NCBI GenBank assembly: GCA_021464245.1
Contig: JADCRB010000007.1
Location: 5,117,125 to 5,181,124 of the forward strand
Direction of reading: 5' to 3'
From: Carallia brachiata
Taxonomy: Eukaryota; Streptophyta; Magnoliopsida; Malpighiales; Rhizophoraceae
Length of the DNA: 64,000 bases
The position numbers and the translations under genes were made by a program. The notes beneath the pieces were generated by a model. The model was not told the DNA's origin, made no database searches, and saw only the letters and a program-made list of their open reading frames with translations. Below, one piece after another: positions 13,001 to 25,295 of the stretch (its first letter is position 1; each line of letters begins with the position of its first letter).

Positions 13001-13272
13001 AAAACTCAGATTTGATTCCTTTATCAATATCAATAATTAATAAACAAAACAAATGGATTTGTCCAGATGGCTTTGAAACCCGGAAAAGTCTACTCGCATC
13101 ACCACCTCCACCAATCTTTACATCAGGGTCGACTCACTTTCTTTATATGTTATTTTTAATATTTTATTAACTTACTAGCAAATTTAATTTTCAGTATTAG
13201 CTTACTTTTTTTTGGAGGTTGTGGGTGGGGTTGTTGTCAGGTGTTGTTTGGTTACAGAGAAAGTGCTGGAAA
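10066..13272. other. Gene-free intergenic DNA upstream of the first MAGL gene
   Basis: I see no supported exon over about 3.2 kb. The block 11340-11600 is less AT-rich and holds an ACGTG core (TCACGTGA near 11503-11510), but neither strand gives a recognisable protein. Around 11980-12370 there is a possible eroded MITE without clear ends. The last ~100 bp before 13273 are G/T-rich leader sequence. Confidence 0.4.
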
Positions 13273-16200
13273 ATGGGAGAAGCACCAATGCCACGGCGGG
13301 AAAAGTTTCCCGGAGTCGACGAAGAGTTGAGAAAGATTCTCGATGCTAATAAGGACGAGGCCCCGGCCAGACGACGCGCTCGGGATGCTTTAAAGATATC
13401 CAGCTCGGAATTGACCATATATTGTTTAAGGTTTTTTCCTCCTTTATTCTTGATTAAGTTAATATTTTATTATATTATTTTATTTTATTTTAATTTTTAG
13501 TAATTTTTGAAGTTGAACTGGATTTCCGTTGGCTGTTATTGTTAATTTTCCGTAATATTAAGGGAACTGATTACTTTTATCTTTAATTACACTTATCTAA
13601 AATTTCAGGCATTGTTTGTATTTTTTTTTTTTTCCCTTATCTTTGACTTTAGGTTTTGACTTAGTATGTGTAGAAAGTCAACGGCGGTGGTGATGATTGT
13701 TTTTTAAACTGTGTTGCAGACACCGTGTGATGGGTTGAAAATCAAGGAGGTGAAGATCTTCATAAAGATTCGATCTTTGACTTTTTTTTGAAATTTTTTC
13801 TATTGCCCATATATTTGTTGTGCATGATTGCCACCAAGACTTTGAAGATATTAACAAATGTGCTGGAGCCCAAAAACTGAGAATTTATTGCACAGCATGA
13901 CATTAAATCTCTTGCTGTAGCTACAATGTTTTAGCTTTTACATTTTGACTTATTATGTGCATAACTACATATTGAATGTCGGTTAACTGCACCCATGTGG
14001 GCTTACATGTCCGGGAAGGGAGAAGAAAATGGGCAATAGAAATGGACCCAGTGTAGTAAATATTTCAACTGTTGGGCATGGAAGACACTAAATTAGGTTA
14101 TGGTTTTGATCTGCAGCACTATGCGCGTAAAAAGCATTACTAAAAATGGTGATTTTTTATCACGAGTCATAATTCAGTTAGTTAATTTGATAACTTTAAT
14201 TATTAAGTTAAAATTTAAATTTTAATTTAGTATTCGCCGTCAACATTCTTTTAACACTAGACTGCCAGTTTTATGGATCTTAAAAAAGGTAATCTTAACA
14301 TAACTCAGAGTAATAAGGTGAAAAAAAAAAAAACAGAGAAGAATCCTTTCTCTCCGCTTTGTATATCTCTAAAGCACGCATTTCTATTTTTGCTTAAATT
14401 CTACGAAGGATTTAGATAATTCATTCTCGTTTAGTTGGAATGGAAGGTTAGTTTAGTATTGTTGTTCGAGTCTATTGTCTCCCGTTATGTGCACCGGTGA
14501 GCAGGCTGATTTTTTTTGTTTAAGAAAAAAGTATGAGGGGTCAATTAGTAAGCATTCAGGACTTGAGAGGATTTTTTTCTTTTATGTGACTTTCAATGCT
14601 GGCAGCATTATCTTTTAGTTCGGGATTCGGATCTGCTTCGGCATGAGCTGTTGTTATTATTTCTGCGATTGTTGACATTTAATGTGCCATTGGTTCTGTA
14701 AGTTTCTACTCCCTGCATTGCAAGTGGAGATTATGATGGGAACTTTTGGTACAGTCGTATGAGTGAATTCCAGGGGATTGGAAATTTTCACAAAACGTTG
14801 GCTTCCACAGGCTCGTACACCGAAAGCAGTGGTGTGTTTCTGTCATGGTTATGGAGATACGTGCACTTTTTTTTGAAGGCATGTGGCGGCTATTGTTAAA
14901 TTACAGTATTTATGATCCTTCGGGATGTTCTTTTGACCAGAGAGACATGGTTCCTGGGATTTTTGCAGGAATTGCTAGGAAGCTGGCAACTTGTGGATAC
15001 GGAATCTTTGCCATGGATTACCCAGGATTTGGTCTCTCAGAAGGTCTTCATTGCTATATTCCCAATTTTGACGAGCTTGTTGATGATGTGGTCGAGCATT
15101 TCTCCAAAGTCAAAGGTTTGCTGTCTATTTTTATTTTTTTGTAGAAAATTCTCAACATTTGTAAAATCTCGGTAGGACAGAGAACCTCCTAGCAGTTGCA
15201 ATTTATCACTTCATAATATGTCTATGGTCGCCAATGGGAATACCCAAAAAGTCTCTATTCAAGCAATTGTTTGCAAATCATCTGCCTTCAATTTCGGTTT
15301 GTCATTAACAGCTTGGATACAAATTGAGGTTTGTTCTTATTCTGTGCTTCTGCCTCATTTGGATGGCAGAGGACCCAGAGATTTCTACTCTTCCAAGTTT
15401 CCTATTTGGACAGTCAATGGGTGGAGCAGTAGCTCTGAAGGTGCACTTAAAACAGCGGAATGCATGGAATGGCGCTGTTCTTGTTGCACCAATGTGCAAA
15501 GTTTGTATCTTAACTTATGTTATTATCCTGCTTTTTTTTTTTCTTTTGGTTATGTGAAAAATCAACCTAATTACAATTTGTAGATTGCAGATGACATGGT
15601 TCCGCCATGGGCGCTGAAGCAATTCTTGATCGGTATAGCAAGTATTCTCCCAAAGAAAAAATTGGTTCCTCAAAAGGATTTGGCTGAGCTAGCTTTTAAG
15701 GATTTGAAGAAAAGAGAACAGGTTTGTCATTCGCTTCTTCGCTAAACTGGCTCAGTTTTGTTCTCATTCTTCATCCTCTCTGTTTAGATACCTCTGCTGC
15801 TCTTTGATGGAATATTTATCCGCTTTTTCATTTTTAATCAGCTGAAATTTTTCCTTTTTCTGAAACGCAGGCAGCCTACAATGTTATTGCTTACAAGGAT
15901 AAGCCGCGCTTGAGGACTGCTTTAGAATTGCTCAAAGTCACACAAGAGATAGAAAGTCGATTGCAAGAGGTACCTCCAATTTGCATTGCCTTTTCCATCA
16001 TGGCAAGTGATATTCGAATAAACTGAAGTTCTGTTTTGTCCTGTATCATTTCCTCTTTTCCAATTCTAACTTCTTGTTGCCTTTTTTCTTTTCCTCCATG
16101 AGCCACGTTTCTTCTAGGCCTGTTCATCAGATGTTTATTTGCCCTTTCTGGCACATATTTATGATATGAGCAGTTTTCTCTAATGGCTGATTCCCTTGTA

Positions 16201-16869
16201 ATTGACTAGCGGAAAATCAGTAATTATCGGGTCTCATCGGGCTGTTAAAGTGTGCGGTATAACGTTAGACTATGGTTTTGCAATTGGGTGTTGGCTAGAG
16301 CACACGATGGCATTTTTTGACTGCAATCAAAGGAGACATTTTTTTTTTAATTTTTTATTTTTACATTAAAAGGTAGATTTTTACTGTTCTTGTAAATCTC
16401 CGGTAAAGTTGCCACTTGATCTTTCACATGGATGAGAATCCTGGTTTGCAGCACTATTTTCTGGGAAATCTTGTTGCCCTGAATCCCTTGATCGGAATCA
16501 ATTGATTGATGATGCCAACAGACGCACTGCTTTGAACTTTTTAATAGATGTCATATGTCTTGTTTACGGGGGAGCAGTTTCAGTTGATTCAGAATATTGT
16601 TACATTTTGTGCTACGACTTACAACGCTTGTGATTGCAGGTCTCTTTGCCACTTTGGTTCTGCATGGAGAGGCTGATATTGTAACCGATCCATCAGTGAG
16701 CAAAGCTTTGTACGAGAAAGCAAGCAGTTTGGATAAGACCCTGAAGCTGTACAAGGATGCCTGTCATTCCCTTCTCGAAGGGGAGTCAGATGAAAACATA
16801 ATTCAAGTTTTCAATGACATCATTGCATGGCTTGAGGAGCACAGCAGAGAAACTGGTGGTCGCACATAA
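13273..16869 (+). pseudogene. MAGL/caffeoylshikimate-esterase-like alpha/beta hydrolase 1, frame-broken as sequenced
   Basis: Eight exons: 13273-13430, 13720-13749, 14755-14878, 14969-15115, 15370-15500, 15584-15721, 15871-15969, 16640-16869. The family are serine hydrolases acting on monoacylglycerols, lysophospholipids or caffeoyl shikimate; the substrate here is unknown. The CHGYG oxyanion motif, nucleophile elbow GQSMGG, Asp in LHGEAD and His in KDACHSLLEGE are all present. Four small deletions break the frame: one T near 13390, one G near 14763, two Ts in the T-run at 14867-14874, and one T near 16655. Allowing for them gives about 353 aa, with exons 2 to 7 matching those of the paralogue downstream in length. 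All splice sites are intact; intron 3 uses a GC donor (GCATGT). It may be a recent pseudogene or a sound gene with homopolymer errors in the sequence. Confidence 0.85.
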
Positions 16870-18116
16870 GTTTGTGAATCTCTGTCTGTCTGCTCAATCA
16901 AAGAGAAGTTAAAAAATGTAAAAGTATTTATTCGATTGTTGTGGATTGAACACAATAAGGCTGCTATTGTATGTACATAGCCGTCTACTGCATTGTATTG
17001 GATCATTCAGTAATTCTATTAGTTGGCCGCCCGATTCATTTTTGTTCTATAGTTATTGTAATCCCTTGGAATTTATTGCATTGCAATCTTGGACTAAAGT
17101 TGCTGTACATTTTTTACGTTTCTTATTCTCCCTTGACTCCGTGAGTCTTGTCAAAAAACCGCAGTGCTTCTTTGAAGTGAAATTACTCCACTACAGTGGT
17201 AGCGTAATGATTAGTTGGCATGTATTTTCTACTCATAATTTATATTCGAGCCCCAATTTCGGCATTTGAAGGTAATATTTTTTTTTAACTGTTAATTTAA
17301 TTGTATTTACGTGAGTTAATTTTAAATTTAACAATTGCTGTGAATGACATAAAAGAGATCCATTCAGGTCTAAAAGTATTCACGTCCTATTAGTTTAGTT
17401 GAATGAGAAACATATATAGGAGATACTTCGGCCTCGTTTCGTAAATTTGATAATCGATATATTTATAATAAATATTTTTTATTATAAAAAAAAAAGTGAA
17501 ATTAGTCCACATTTATGGTCTCCAAACAACTTGTGAAGATCCAGGCTACATAATTGCAAGTCAGTATAGTCTGGCAGATGGAAAAATGAAACAAAAGGGA
17601 AAACATTGTAAATTCATTTTAATTTTAAAGAATCAAGATCTGGGGAAGACGAGTACTAAGAGTGGTAGTGCGGGCACAGCATCTAAATGACATGATTAGT
17701 CAGTTCTCTCCAAGTGGGTGTACCAAACTTGGACGCTCCAATCAATGTACCATGGGTTTGCCTTCAAGGACGGGAATATGTAATGAGATGGGTCCCAATT
17801 TCGTAGAACTGAGGTCTGAGGGACGCATTGACATTCGGATGTGCAAAAGTCGATTAGAGTATATCTAAATCTACGAACTAACGGTGCGTGCCCACAAATC
17901 ATTTACATGGCATTTGAAGCTGATAAGGGATGATAGATTTTCTTAATGATGATGAATCTAAAATTAAAACTTCAAAGTTCTTAATTAAAAATTAATTTTT
18001 AATTTTAACTATCTCAAATATTATTAAATTTTAACTTTTCTGTAAATCTCGGATTTTCAGTGCGTGATACCTGCAGATCAGATAATCAAGCCTCATCCTG
18101 CCTTCTGTCCTTACTT
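16870..18116. other. 3' UTR and gene-free stretch
   Basis: The first few hundred bases are the likely 3' UTR of the first MAGL gene. The rest has no supported coding exon; open frames at 17496-17868 match nothing I recognise. Confidence 0.4.
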
Positions 18117-18125
18117 ATTTTAAAG

Positions 18126-19114
18126 GGTTAAATACATTTAACCTCCCTATACTTTGGTTGTTTTGCATATCACCCCCTTATGGTTTCAATTTAGGTATCA
18201 AACATCCCTGTAGTTTTTAATTTTGGCAAATAACTTCCTTGTGGTTTTCAATTTTGGCAATTAACTCCTTGTAGTTTTAATTTAGGTATCAAACCTCCTT
18301 ATGGTTTTTAATTTTGGCAAATAACCTCCCTGTAGTTTTTAATTTTGACAATTAACCCCCTTATTAGCAATTTCTTGAATATATTAACAAAAAATAATAA
18401 TAATTAAGTTGTAGAGTGTAGTTAAAAGATACATTAAAATTTAATTTGAGAAATATAAGAAATATTTTTTTAGTAGAGAATGCGAATTCCAATTCGACAT
18501 ATTAAAAATATTATAAAAAATGTATTTAACCCATTTTTTTTATAAAAAAACATTATAAAAAATGTAATATAGTCCTCAACAGTGGTTTATTAAATGAAGA
18601 ATTATTCCCGTCGCTTTTTAATTGACCTCAAGTTCTTAATGCATCGAATTTATGAAAAAAGAAGAATTATTCTTATTGATTTTAATCTTAAAAAGCAGAA
18701 GTATGAAATTTTTTTTCATAATGTCTTTTATAAAAAAATCGGTTAAATACATTTTTTATAATATTTTTAATATGTCAAATTCGAATTCGCATTCTCTATT
18801 AAAAAAATATTTCTTATATTTCTCAAATTAAATTTTAATATATCTTTTAACTGCACTCTATAACTTAATTATTATTATTATTTTTAATATATTCAAGAAA
18901 TTGCTGATAAGGGGGTTAATTGTCAAAATTAAAAATCATAGGAAGGTTTGATACCTAAATTAAAAACACAGGCGAGTTAATTGACAAAATTAAAAATTAC
19001 AAGAGGGTTACTTATCAAAATTAAAAACTATAAGGAGGTTTGATAACTAAATTAAAATTATATAAAGTAATATACAAAATAATCAAATCATAGGGGTTAA
19101 ATGCATTTAATCAT
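18126..19114. mobile_element. Foldback MULE-like element (989 bp) with 9-bp TSD
   Basis: Left arm 18126-~18530 and right arm ~18745-19114 are inverted copies over about 400 bp, separated by a ~210-bp spacer. The arms share blocks such as 'gggggttaattgtcaaaatt' and its complement. The direct repeat ATTTTAAAG flanks the element at 18117-18125 and 19115-19123, the 9-bp duplication typical of Mutator-like elements. It has no coding capacity. A transcript through it would fold into a long hairpin. Confidence 0.85.
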
Positions 19115-19123
19115 ATTTTAAAG

Positions 19124-20809
19124 TAGGGAGGCCGGCTGACCCATATGGTGAGGGACCACTGGCAAGAACAACGGCACAAACTAGTCATTGGGCCTCCTTG
19201 GGTTATCCACTCACCCTTTTTTTGTTTTTGCCTTAAAAAAATTTCTTTGAATATGAGTATTAGTTTAATTAATTATTAATTTAATTAGTTAAGGGAGTAG
19301 AGAGACTATATTCTTATTTTTTTTTTCTTTTTTGTAGGAATAACTCTCTTCCAATAACAAAAAAATTAAAAATTCCTTGAGTTTTAATCCTTAATCCTTG
19401 CAAATAAAAAAAGTTATGTCTAATCAAAGTTGTCACACTTGGGAATAGGAAGACAATTTTAGGCTTCAATTAGTGGGCTCTGGGCTGCTGCTGTACTTGG
19501 TTGTCCAATTGTTGCAAAGGTTTTGTACTAATATTGTGTTTGCAAGGGTTCGAACCCCCGCCTGGCCCACATCCCCCCTCCCCCTAATGCTCAAGTTGAG
19601 CTCCTTGGCCACTAGGCTAAATGACCCAAAAAAAAAAAAAAAAAAAAAAGAAATGAAAAGAAAAATAAGAAGATTGAGATACATTATTATATTTAAAAAA
19701 TAAGAGAAAATTTTTTAATTCTATTAATTCTCTCTTATCTATTAAAATTAATCTTTTAAAAAATAATAAGAAAGTTGTTAGTTCTTATTAAATTTAAATG
19801 ACATAATTACTCATTATATAATTTAAAAATTATAATTTTATTTAAATAAAATTTATTATAAAAAATAAAATTGTTATTTTAATATATTTTATTTTTTTCA
19901 TTCTCACTTTCTACTATTTCTCATAAAAAAATTATACTTTTTTTTTCCCTCTCATTACTTTTTTTTAAATACAAGAAATAATAAAAAAATTCTCTTTCTT
20001 TTCATAATTCTCTCTCCTATTTTTCTTTCTCTCACTTTTCTCTCTTTCAAAAATTTTATTCAAATACAATATATATAGACGAGAGATTGCTAGTCTGACA
20101 GCATCTTTATTGCAAAGGATGGTCGTGCTTTCAGGTTTTATTATACTAGGGATGGAGGAAAGGCACACCCAGATCTATGTTTTTATAAAAATTCAAAAAA
20201 TTATGATTTGTGAACCTATTTCCATCTCTTAAATTCACACGCCACTCCACTCAAGGACACAGATAAGCACAAAGGCAAAAGAAAGAACTAAATAAAGAAA
20301 AGAAAAGAACTTGTTGCCTTCTTTTTAGTTGTGGGATTTTTGCTTACCAACAACCACAAAAAAAAAAAAAGGAAAAGATCCAACTGTCAGCGCTGTGTGT
20401 GGGCATCATAATCATAAACAGAAACCTAACCAGAGGACCATATGAATAGTGTAGAGAAGCTTACTAGCAATTAATGCTCTTTAACACAAGTTTCATTTAC
20501 AGGCATGTGTCTTAACGTAGTTTCTGGAACCCAAGAGTAGCTTTTACTGAAAACTTTTTTTTTTAACTGTTTCTGGTTGCTTAACATTCATCTCAATATT
20601 CATGTTCAAGCTTGGAAGTTGCAACATTACCAATTGCAGCTTTTATTACCAGCTTTTAGAGTTCCAACCACTTTGCCATGTAATAATAAGGACAATGCAT
20701 GGGGTTGAGCAAAAAAGTTTTGCCTTTCTAGGAGTACAAAACCATAGCCAGACAGCTACTTAAAGAGGAAAGAAAGACTGGAGGCCCAAGAGATTGTTTT
20801 TTGGAAGTC
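19124..20809. other. Intergenic DNA between the two MAGL genes
   Basis: Apart from the SINE-like copy near 19470-19627 I see no feature with clear ends. Positions 19680-20080 are AT-rich with CT-rich tracts and may be an eroded element. The region up to 20809 should hold the promoter and leader of the second MAGL gene, but no convincing TATA box was picked out. Confidence 0.4.
19470..19627 (-). mobile_element. tRNA-derived SINE-like copy
   Basis: On the minus strand TAGCCTAGTGG (19619-19609) matches the RNA polymerase III A box and GGTTCGAACCC (19556-19546) the B box, about 52 bp apart. A run of about 23 A on the plus strand abuts the putative 5' end. No full tRNA cloverleaf forms, so this is a SINE-type retroposon rather than a tRNA gene. 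The 3' end is a guess. Confidence 0.5.
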
Positions 20810-23676
20810 ATGGTGAAGCCACAGAAATTGCGGGTGGCCACTGAAGAATTGCAGGACATATTGGATACCAATATGGACCAAGCACCCCAGAGACGGCTTG
20901 CCCGCGAGGCATTCAAGGAGATTCAGCATCAGATCAATCATTGCTTAATGAAGGTTTGTCAACGCACCAGTGTGTTGGATTCGCTTGTGTGTGTTTTAAT
21001 TGGTGTCACCATGTTTGGTTTGCTTGCATGTGCAAATGCTCATTGCGATCACTGAATTTTGCCTGAAGTTCACTTTGGCAAGTCAGTGCTACTGAATCAT
21101 TGTCAAAGCAAACTTGCTTTTCCATTTTTGGAGTATTTACATATGGACATGTTTGTTTCATTTTAGAAGCATTATGTTCACGTTGGACTTAGATTGACTG
21201 TGTGTATGTTGATTGGAAAATTGGAAAAATGTTGATTTAGAGAGGTATGGATTTTGTATACAATTTACTTGAGAGTGACTGTACTGGGTAAAATTGGGAA
21301 AACGAGGAAATGGGTGATGCACTTGCTTAGTTTTTCACTTGTTGACCTTTTTATGTTTGTCAAGATTTCTTAATTGTAAACCATCTAATTCTTTTTTTTT
21401 TTTTTTTCCTTTTGCTGTCATGGAATTGTGATATAAAGTTTCTCATTGGATTGGAATTGTAGCTTTCAGATTTAGATTCCCAATGATTGATAAATTCTAT
21501 GTTCGTTACATTTTGTATTGCAGATACCTTATGAAGGGCTGAAGATAGAGGAGGTAAATAGCTCATGTCAATAAGGTTCTATATATAAGGGGATGTTACT
21601 GTGCATCCGTGCCCTGACACACCCTTTTATTGATTGGGAAGAAGAACAAACAATTAGTTCTCCCAAGTTTTTCTGGTTACTTTTCACCAAGCACACCATC
21701 TTTGTTATCGAAATTTTTCTGCAAATTCTGTTATTGACTAAATAAGCATCTTGCTTCTCCTTCTTATGTCAATGTTAGAGCCATTTGGGACTTTAAGTCC
21801 CTTGAGTTTAAATTTGCGATTGTGCTGCAAATTTAGACAGTAGGAGATACCCTGGATTTGCTGTTGTTAGTGATTTTTAAATGCATGAATTCTCCTATTT
21901 GTAGGCAAAATAGAACCAGGCTCATGTAGCATTGATGCAAATGAAGCTGACATTTAGATTTATGTGCAGTCATATGAAGTTAATTCCAGAGGGTTGGAAA
22001 TCTTTTCAAAAAGCTGGCTTCCAGAAAACACCTGCCCCACAGCATTGGTTTTCTACTGTCATGGCTATGGAGAAACCTGCACTTTTGTGTTTGAGGGCAT
22101 GTAGCTTGTGAGAAAACTTAATGTTGAGCAACTCTTAAACATCAGTCTTTTTAACATTGTCAAAACATCCACAGGGATTGCGAGGAAGTTGGCGTTAGCA
22201 GGCTATGGAGTCTTCGCAATGGATTATCCTGGATTTGGCCTCTCGGATGGACTTCATGGCTATATTCCAAGCCTTGATAGGCTTTCTGATGATGTGGTGG
22301 AGCATTATTCCAAAATCAAAGGCATGTTTTCTTCTCCAGGATATAATCCGATATTTGTCTGGAAACTAGTATATATGCTTAATAGCGGACAAATTGACAG
22401 ACAAAATTCCAAGCCAGCAAATGACTGTTCTATATGTATTGTTGTATTTCCTGATAGTGTCCACTAGAATTCATCTTCCTTAATTATGTACTTAATGCAA
22501 GTAGTTATCATTTGGTGGCAGAGAACCCCAAATTCCGCAATCTCCCAAGCTACCTGTTTGGACAATCTCTGGGTGGAGCAGTAGCCCTGAAGGTGCACCT
22601 GAAACAACCTAATGCATGGAATGGTGCCATTCTTGTTGCACCAATGTGCAAAGTACACTCTCAAACTTTATTTTGCTACATTGTACATATTCCTCAACCA
22701 TATCCATGATTTTGCACCTTCATTAAACTGTATGGCCTTATCTTAGTTTGCAGATAACATGATTCCGCCATGGCTTGTGCTGCGAATTCTCATTGGCACA
22801 GCCCATCTTTTTCCAAAGCTGAAGATTGTACCACACCAGAATTTTGTCAACATGGCATTCAGAGACTTGAGAAAGCGAGAGCTGGTTTGTGCTGTTCCAT
22901 ATTTCGTATTATATCATTAAAGAAAGTAGCTTTAATTAGATCTTCAATAATACCACAAAAATCAATTTAATGCAGTTTAAGTATTTCAGGCTGTAACATT
23001 GCATTGTTTTTCGTGCAATCTGCCCTGCATGATTTTTGTGAACCTCTAACTGCTGCTCTGAGTATGCCGTGAAGACATCCATTTTCTCCTCTAATTGCAG
23101 GCAGTATATAATGTTATTGCTTACAAGGATACGGCACGCCTGTGGACAGCTTTAGAATGCCTGAGAACAACCCAAGAGCTGGAACGACGCTTAGAAGAGG
23201 CATGTTGATTCCTCATTTTTCCTTCATTTGCATCATCTGAACTTTGTATTTGATGCACTAGCCTGCTTGGCTCCATTTTTTCTTGCCTCCGTTCTGTTAG
23301 CTCCTCAAGGTCTATTTCATTGGTTCGGTCTAATGTGCAAGTTTTATCACAGTATAAGTATCTTGATGTTGAGTTCGAGTGAACAACTTTGCGAGTTTGT
23401 TTATTTCTGATGAACAAAATTAGCTATGGTTTGCAGGTTTCTCTGCCATTGTTGATCCTACACGGTGAAGCCGATGTTGTAACCGATCCATCCGTAAGCA
23501 GGGCTTTGTTTGAGAAAGCAAGTAGCTCAGACAAAGTGTTCAAGCTCTACAAGGATGCCTATCATTCTCTTCTTGAAGGCGAGACTGATGAGATGATTTT
23601 TCGAGTTCTTGGTGACATCATCTCCTGGCTTGATGAGCACTGCATGAAAGGCAAGCAATGGCTGGAAAAAAATTGA
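20810..23676 (+). CDS. MAGL/caffeoylshikimate-esterase-like alpha/beta hydrolase 2 (intact, 351 aa)
   Basis: Eight exons: 20810-20953, 21524-21553, 21970-22096, 22175-22321, 22522-22652, 22747-22884, 23101-23199, 23437-23676; they join in frame to 351 codons plus stop. The start is the ATG giving MVKPQKLRVATEELQ. The fold is the plant monoacylglycerol lipase type: oxyanion His-Gly at 89-90 (CHGYG), nucleophile Ser165 in GQSLGG, Asp285 in LHGEAD, His315 in DAYHSLLEGE. No signal peptide or membrane segment is seen, so a soluble enzyme is likely. Family members release fatty acid from monoacylglycerol or lysophospholipid, and one branch cleaves caffeoyl shikimate in lignin synthesis; the substrate here is not determined. 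Introns 3, 4 and 7 all start with GCATGT. The tandem array begins inside its intron 7. Confidence 0.92.
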
Positions 23677-24416
23677 TTCGGGCACGCAGCCTCATTCATG
23701 ATTTCTTGTCCTGATCATAAGGCTTGGGAAAGTGGGGTTAGTACCCTACAGTCCCTCCACGGAGAATTGCAAGATTAAACCCTACTAGATAGGTTAGGCC
23801 AGTGGGGGACTAATAATTCCGTAATTAGTGATAAATTTTCAAACATTATGTATTGATTTCTACTACTAAGATTCCTTCATTAAATTTATTTTAAATCGTG
23901 CCCAATTTGTTCTTCAACCATAGCAGTTGGATTCGAATTTCCAAAGACTCTTGCTTTCTGGTGCCATGCAAAAAATTTTGGTGTTCAACGTAGAAATCCA
24001 TTTGGCTGGTTAATTTGGCATTCTGTTCTAGTCTGGAACTTATGCCATGGATTCTGCTTTCTTTTTTTTTTTTTGGTCTCAGGATTCTGCTTTTTATGGA
24101 CCGGACCAATGCCCATATCCAAGCCCTACTCTAGAAAATTTTTGCTGGACAACTTTTAGAATCTTCTGGGCCTGTACCAAAGCCCATATCTAAGCCCTAT
24201 TCTAGCGAAATGATCTCTCTTTCGCGCTCGATGCGCACCGATTCATTTGTACACTTTTTGAACAAATGGTAACGTTCCTTGCGTATCTCCTACCTCCACA
24301 GCCTTCAATATATGAGTTTTGAAGTACAAATTTATTATTCATTTTCCTTTCTATATTTGTATCGTGGGTTGGGCCTGAACCAAAGTTGGTGCAGCAAAAA
24401 TCAGTTCCTGAGCATG

Positions 24417-25289
24417 CAGGGACAGATGTAGCTGGGGAGCAGGAATTGGCCCCCCTTGATTTGTTTCTTTTATTTGTAGCTTTGTAGTAAAACACAACCC
24501 AAAAGCCTAGTTGCCCTAGCGGCTGGGGCATCTTGCCCCCCTGCTTTTTCATGCTTTGTTGTTGGGATTGAAGCGCACAATATACATTCGCGTATTTTTA
24601 TTTTTTATTTTTTTTTTCGGCTTGCTTCCCTTGTTTTTTTTTTAATTTTTTTATTTTAAAGTAAAACTTCATTTTTTCTCTTTTTTTATTTCTTTTTCTA
24701 GAACTGCTTTTTCTGTTTGATTTCAAATGCTTTTTTTTTTAATTTTTAAATTTATAATTTTACTTTCTAAAATTAAATTTTATTAATATAACAATCTCTG
24801 TACGAGTTATCTTTTAAATTTCATTTCTTTTATTTTTAAAATTATTTGAATAAATTATCTCTTTTTGACAATTTCTTAGGAATATTTGTTTTATGATAAA
24901 ACAAATTATTATCAATAGACACTAAAAAAGAAAAAATATTCAGAAATATACTGTATATCTAAACATGTATTTATTTATAAAAATAATTATAATTTTATCA
25001 GTTACAATAGTTACATAAAAAAATAATTTTACTATAATAAATATTATAAAATCGCATGAAAAATAAATGACTAAATAATTGAATGATTATTTATACAAAA
25101 AAATATATTTGATTATATAAATATAAAAAGATAGTTTTAAAATATTAGAACTCACAAAATATAATTATAATATTTATAACTCAAAATAATTAATACATTT
25201 TTTATTTTTATCCTATAAATTAATTTTATTACTATAACTATTTATAAGAAATTTGTTCCTCTTAAAATTTTTTTCTAAATCTGTCCCTG
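24417..25289. mobile_element. hAT-like non-autonomous element private to unit 1 (873 bp)
   Basis: Perfect 11-bp terminal inverted repeats CAGGGACAGAT / ATCTGTCCCTG. AGCATG flanks both sides (24411-24416 and 25290-25295); the duplication extends to 8 bp (TGAGCATG) if the terminal TG is counted as target. Units 2-4 show the uninterrupted site (CTTGAGCATGGTG), proving an insertion. The interior is AT-rich and non-coding. Confidence 0.85.
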
Positions 25290-25295
25290 AGCATG

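Noticed and set aside
19540..19620. tRNA gene (GGTTCGAACCC motif)
   Set aside because: Only the polymerase III boxes match; acceptor and anticodon stems do not pair, so a SINE-like copy fits better.
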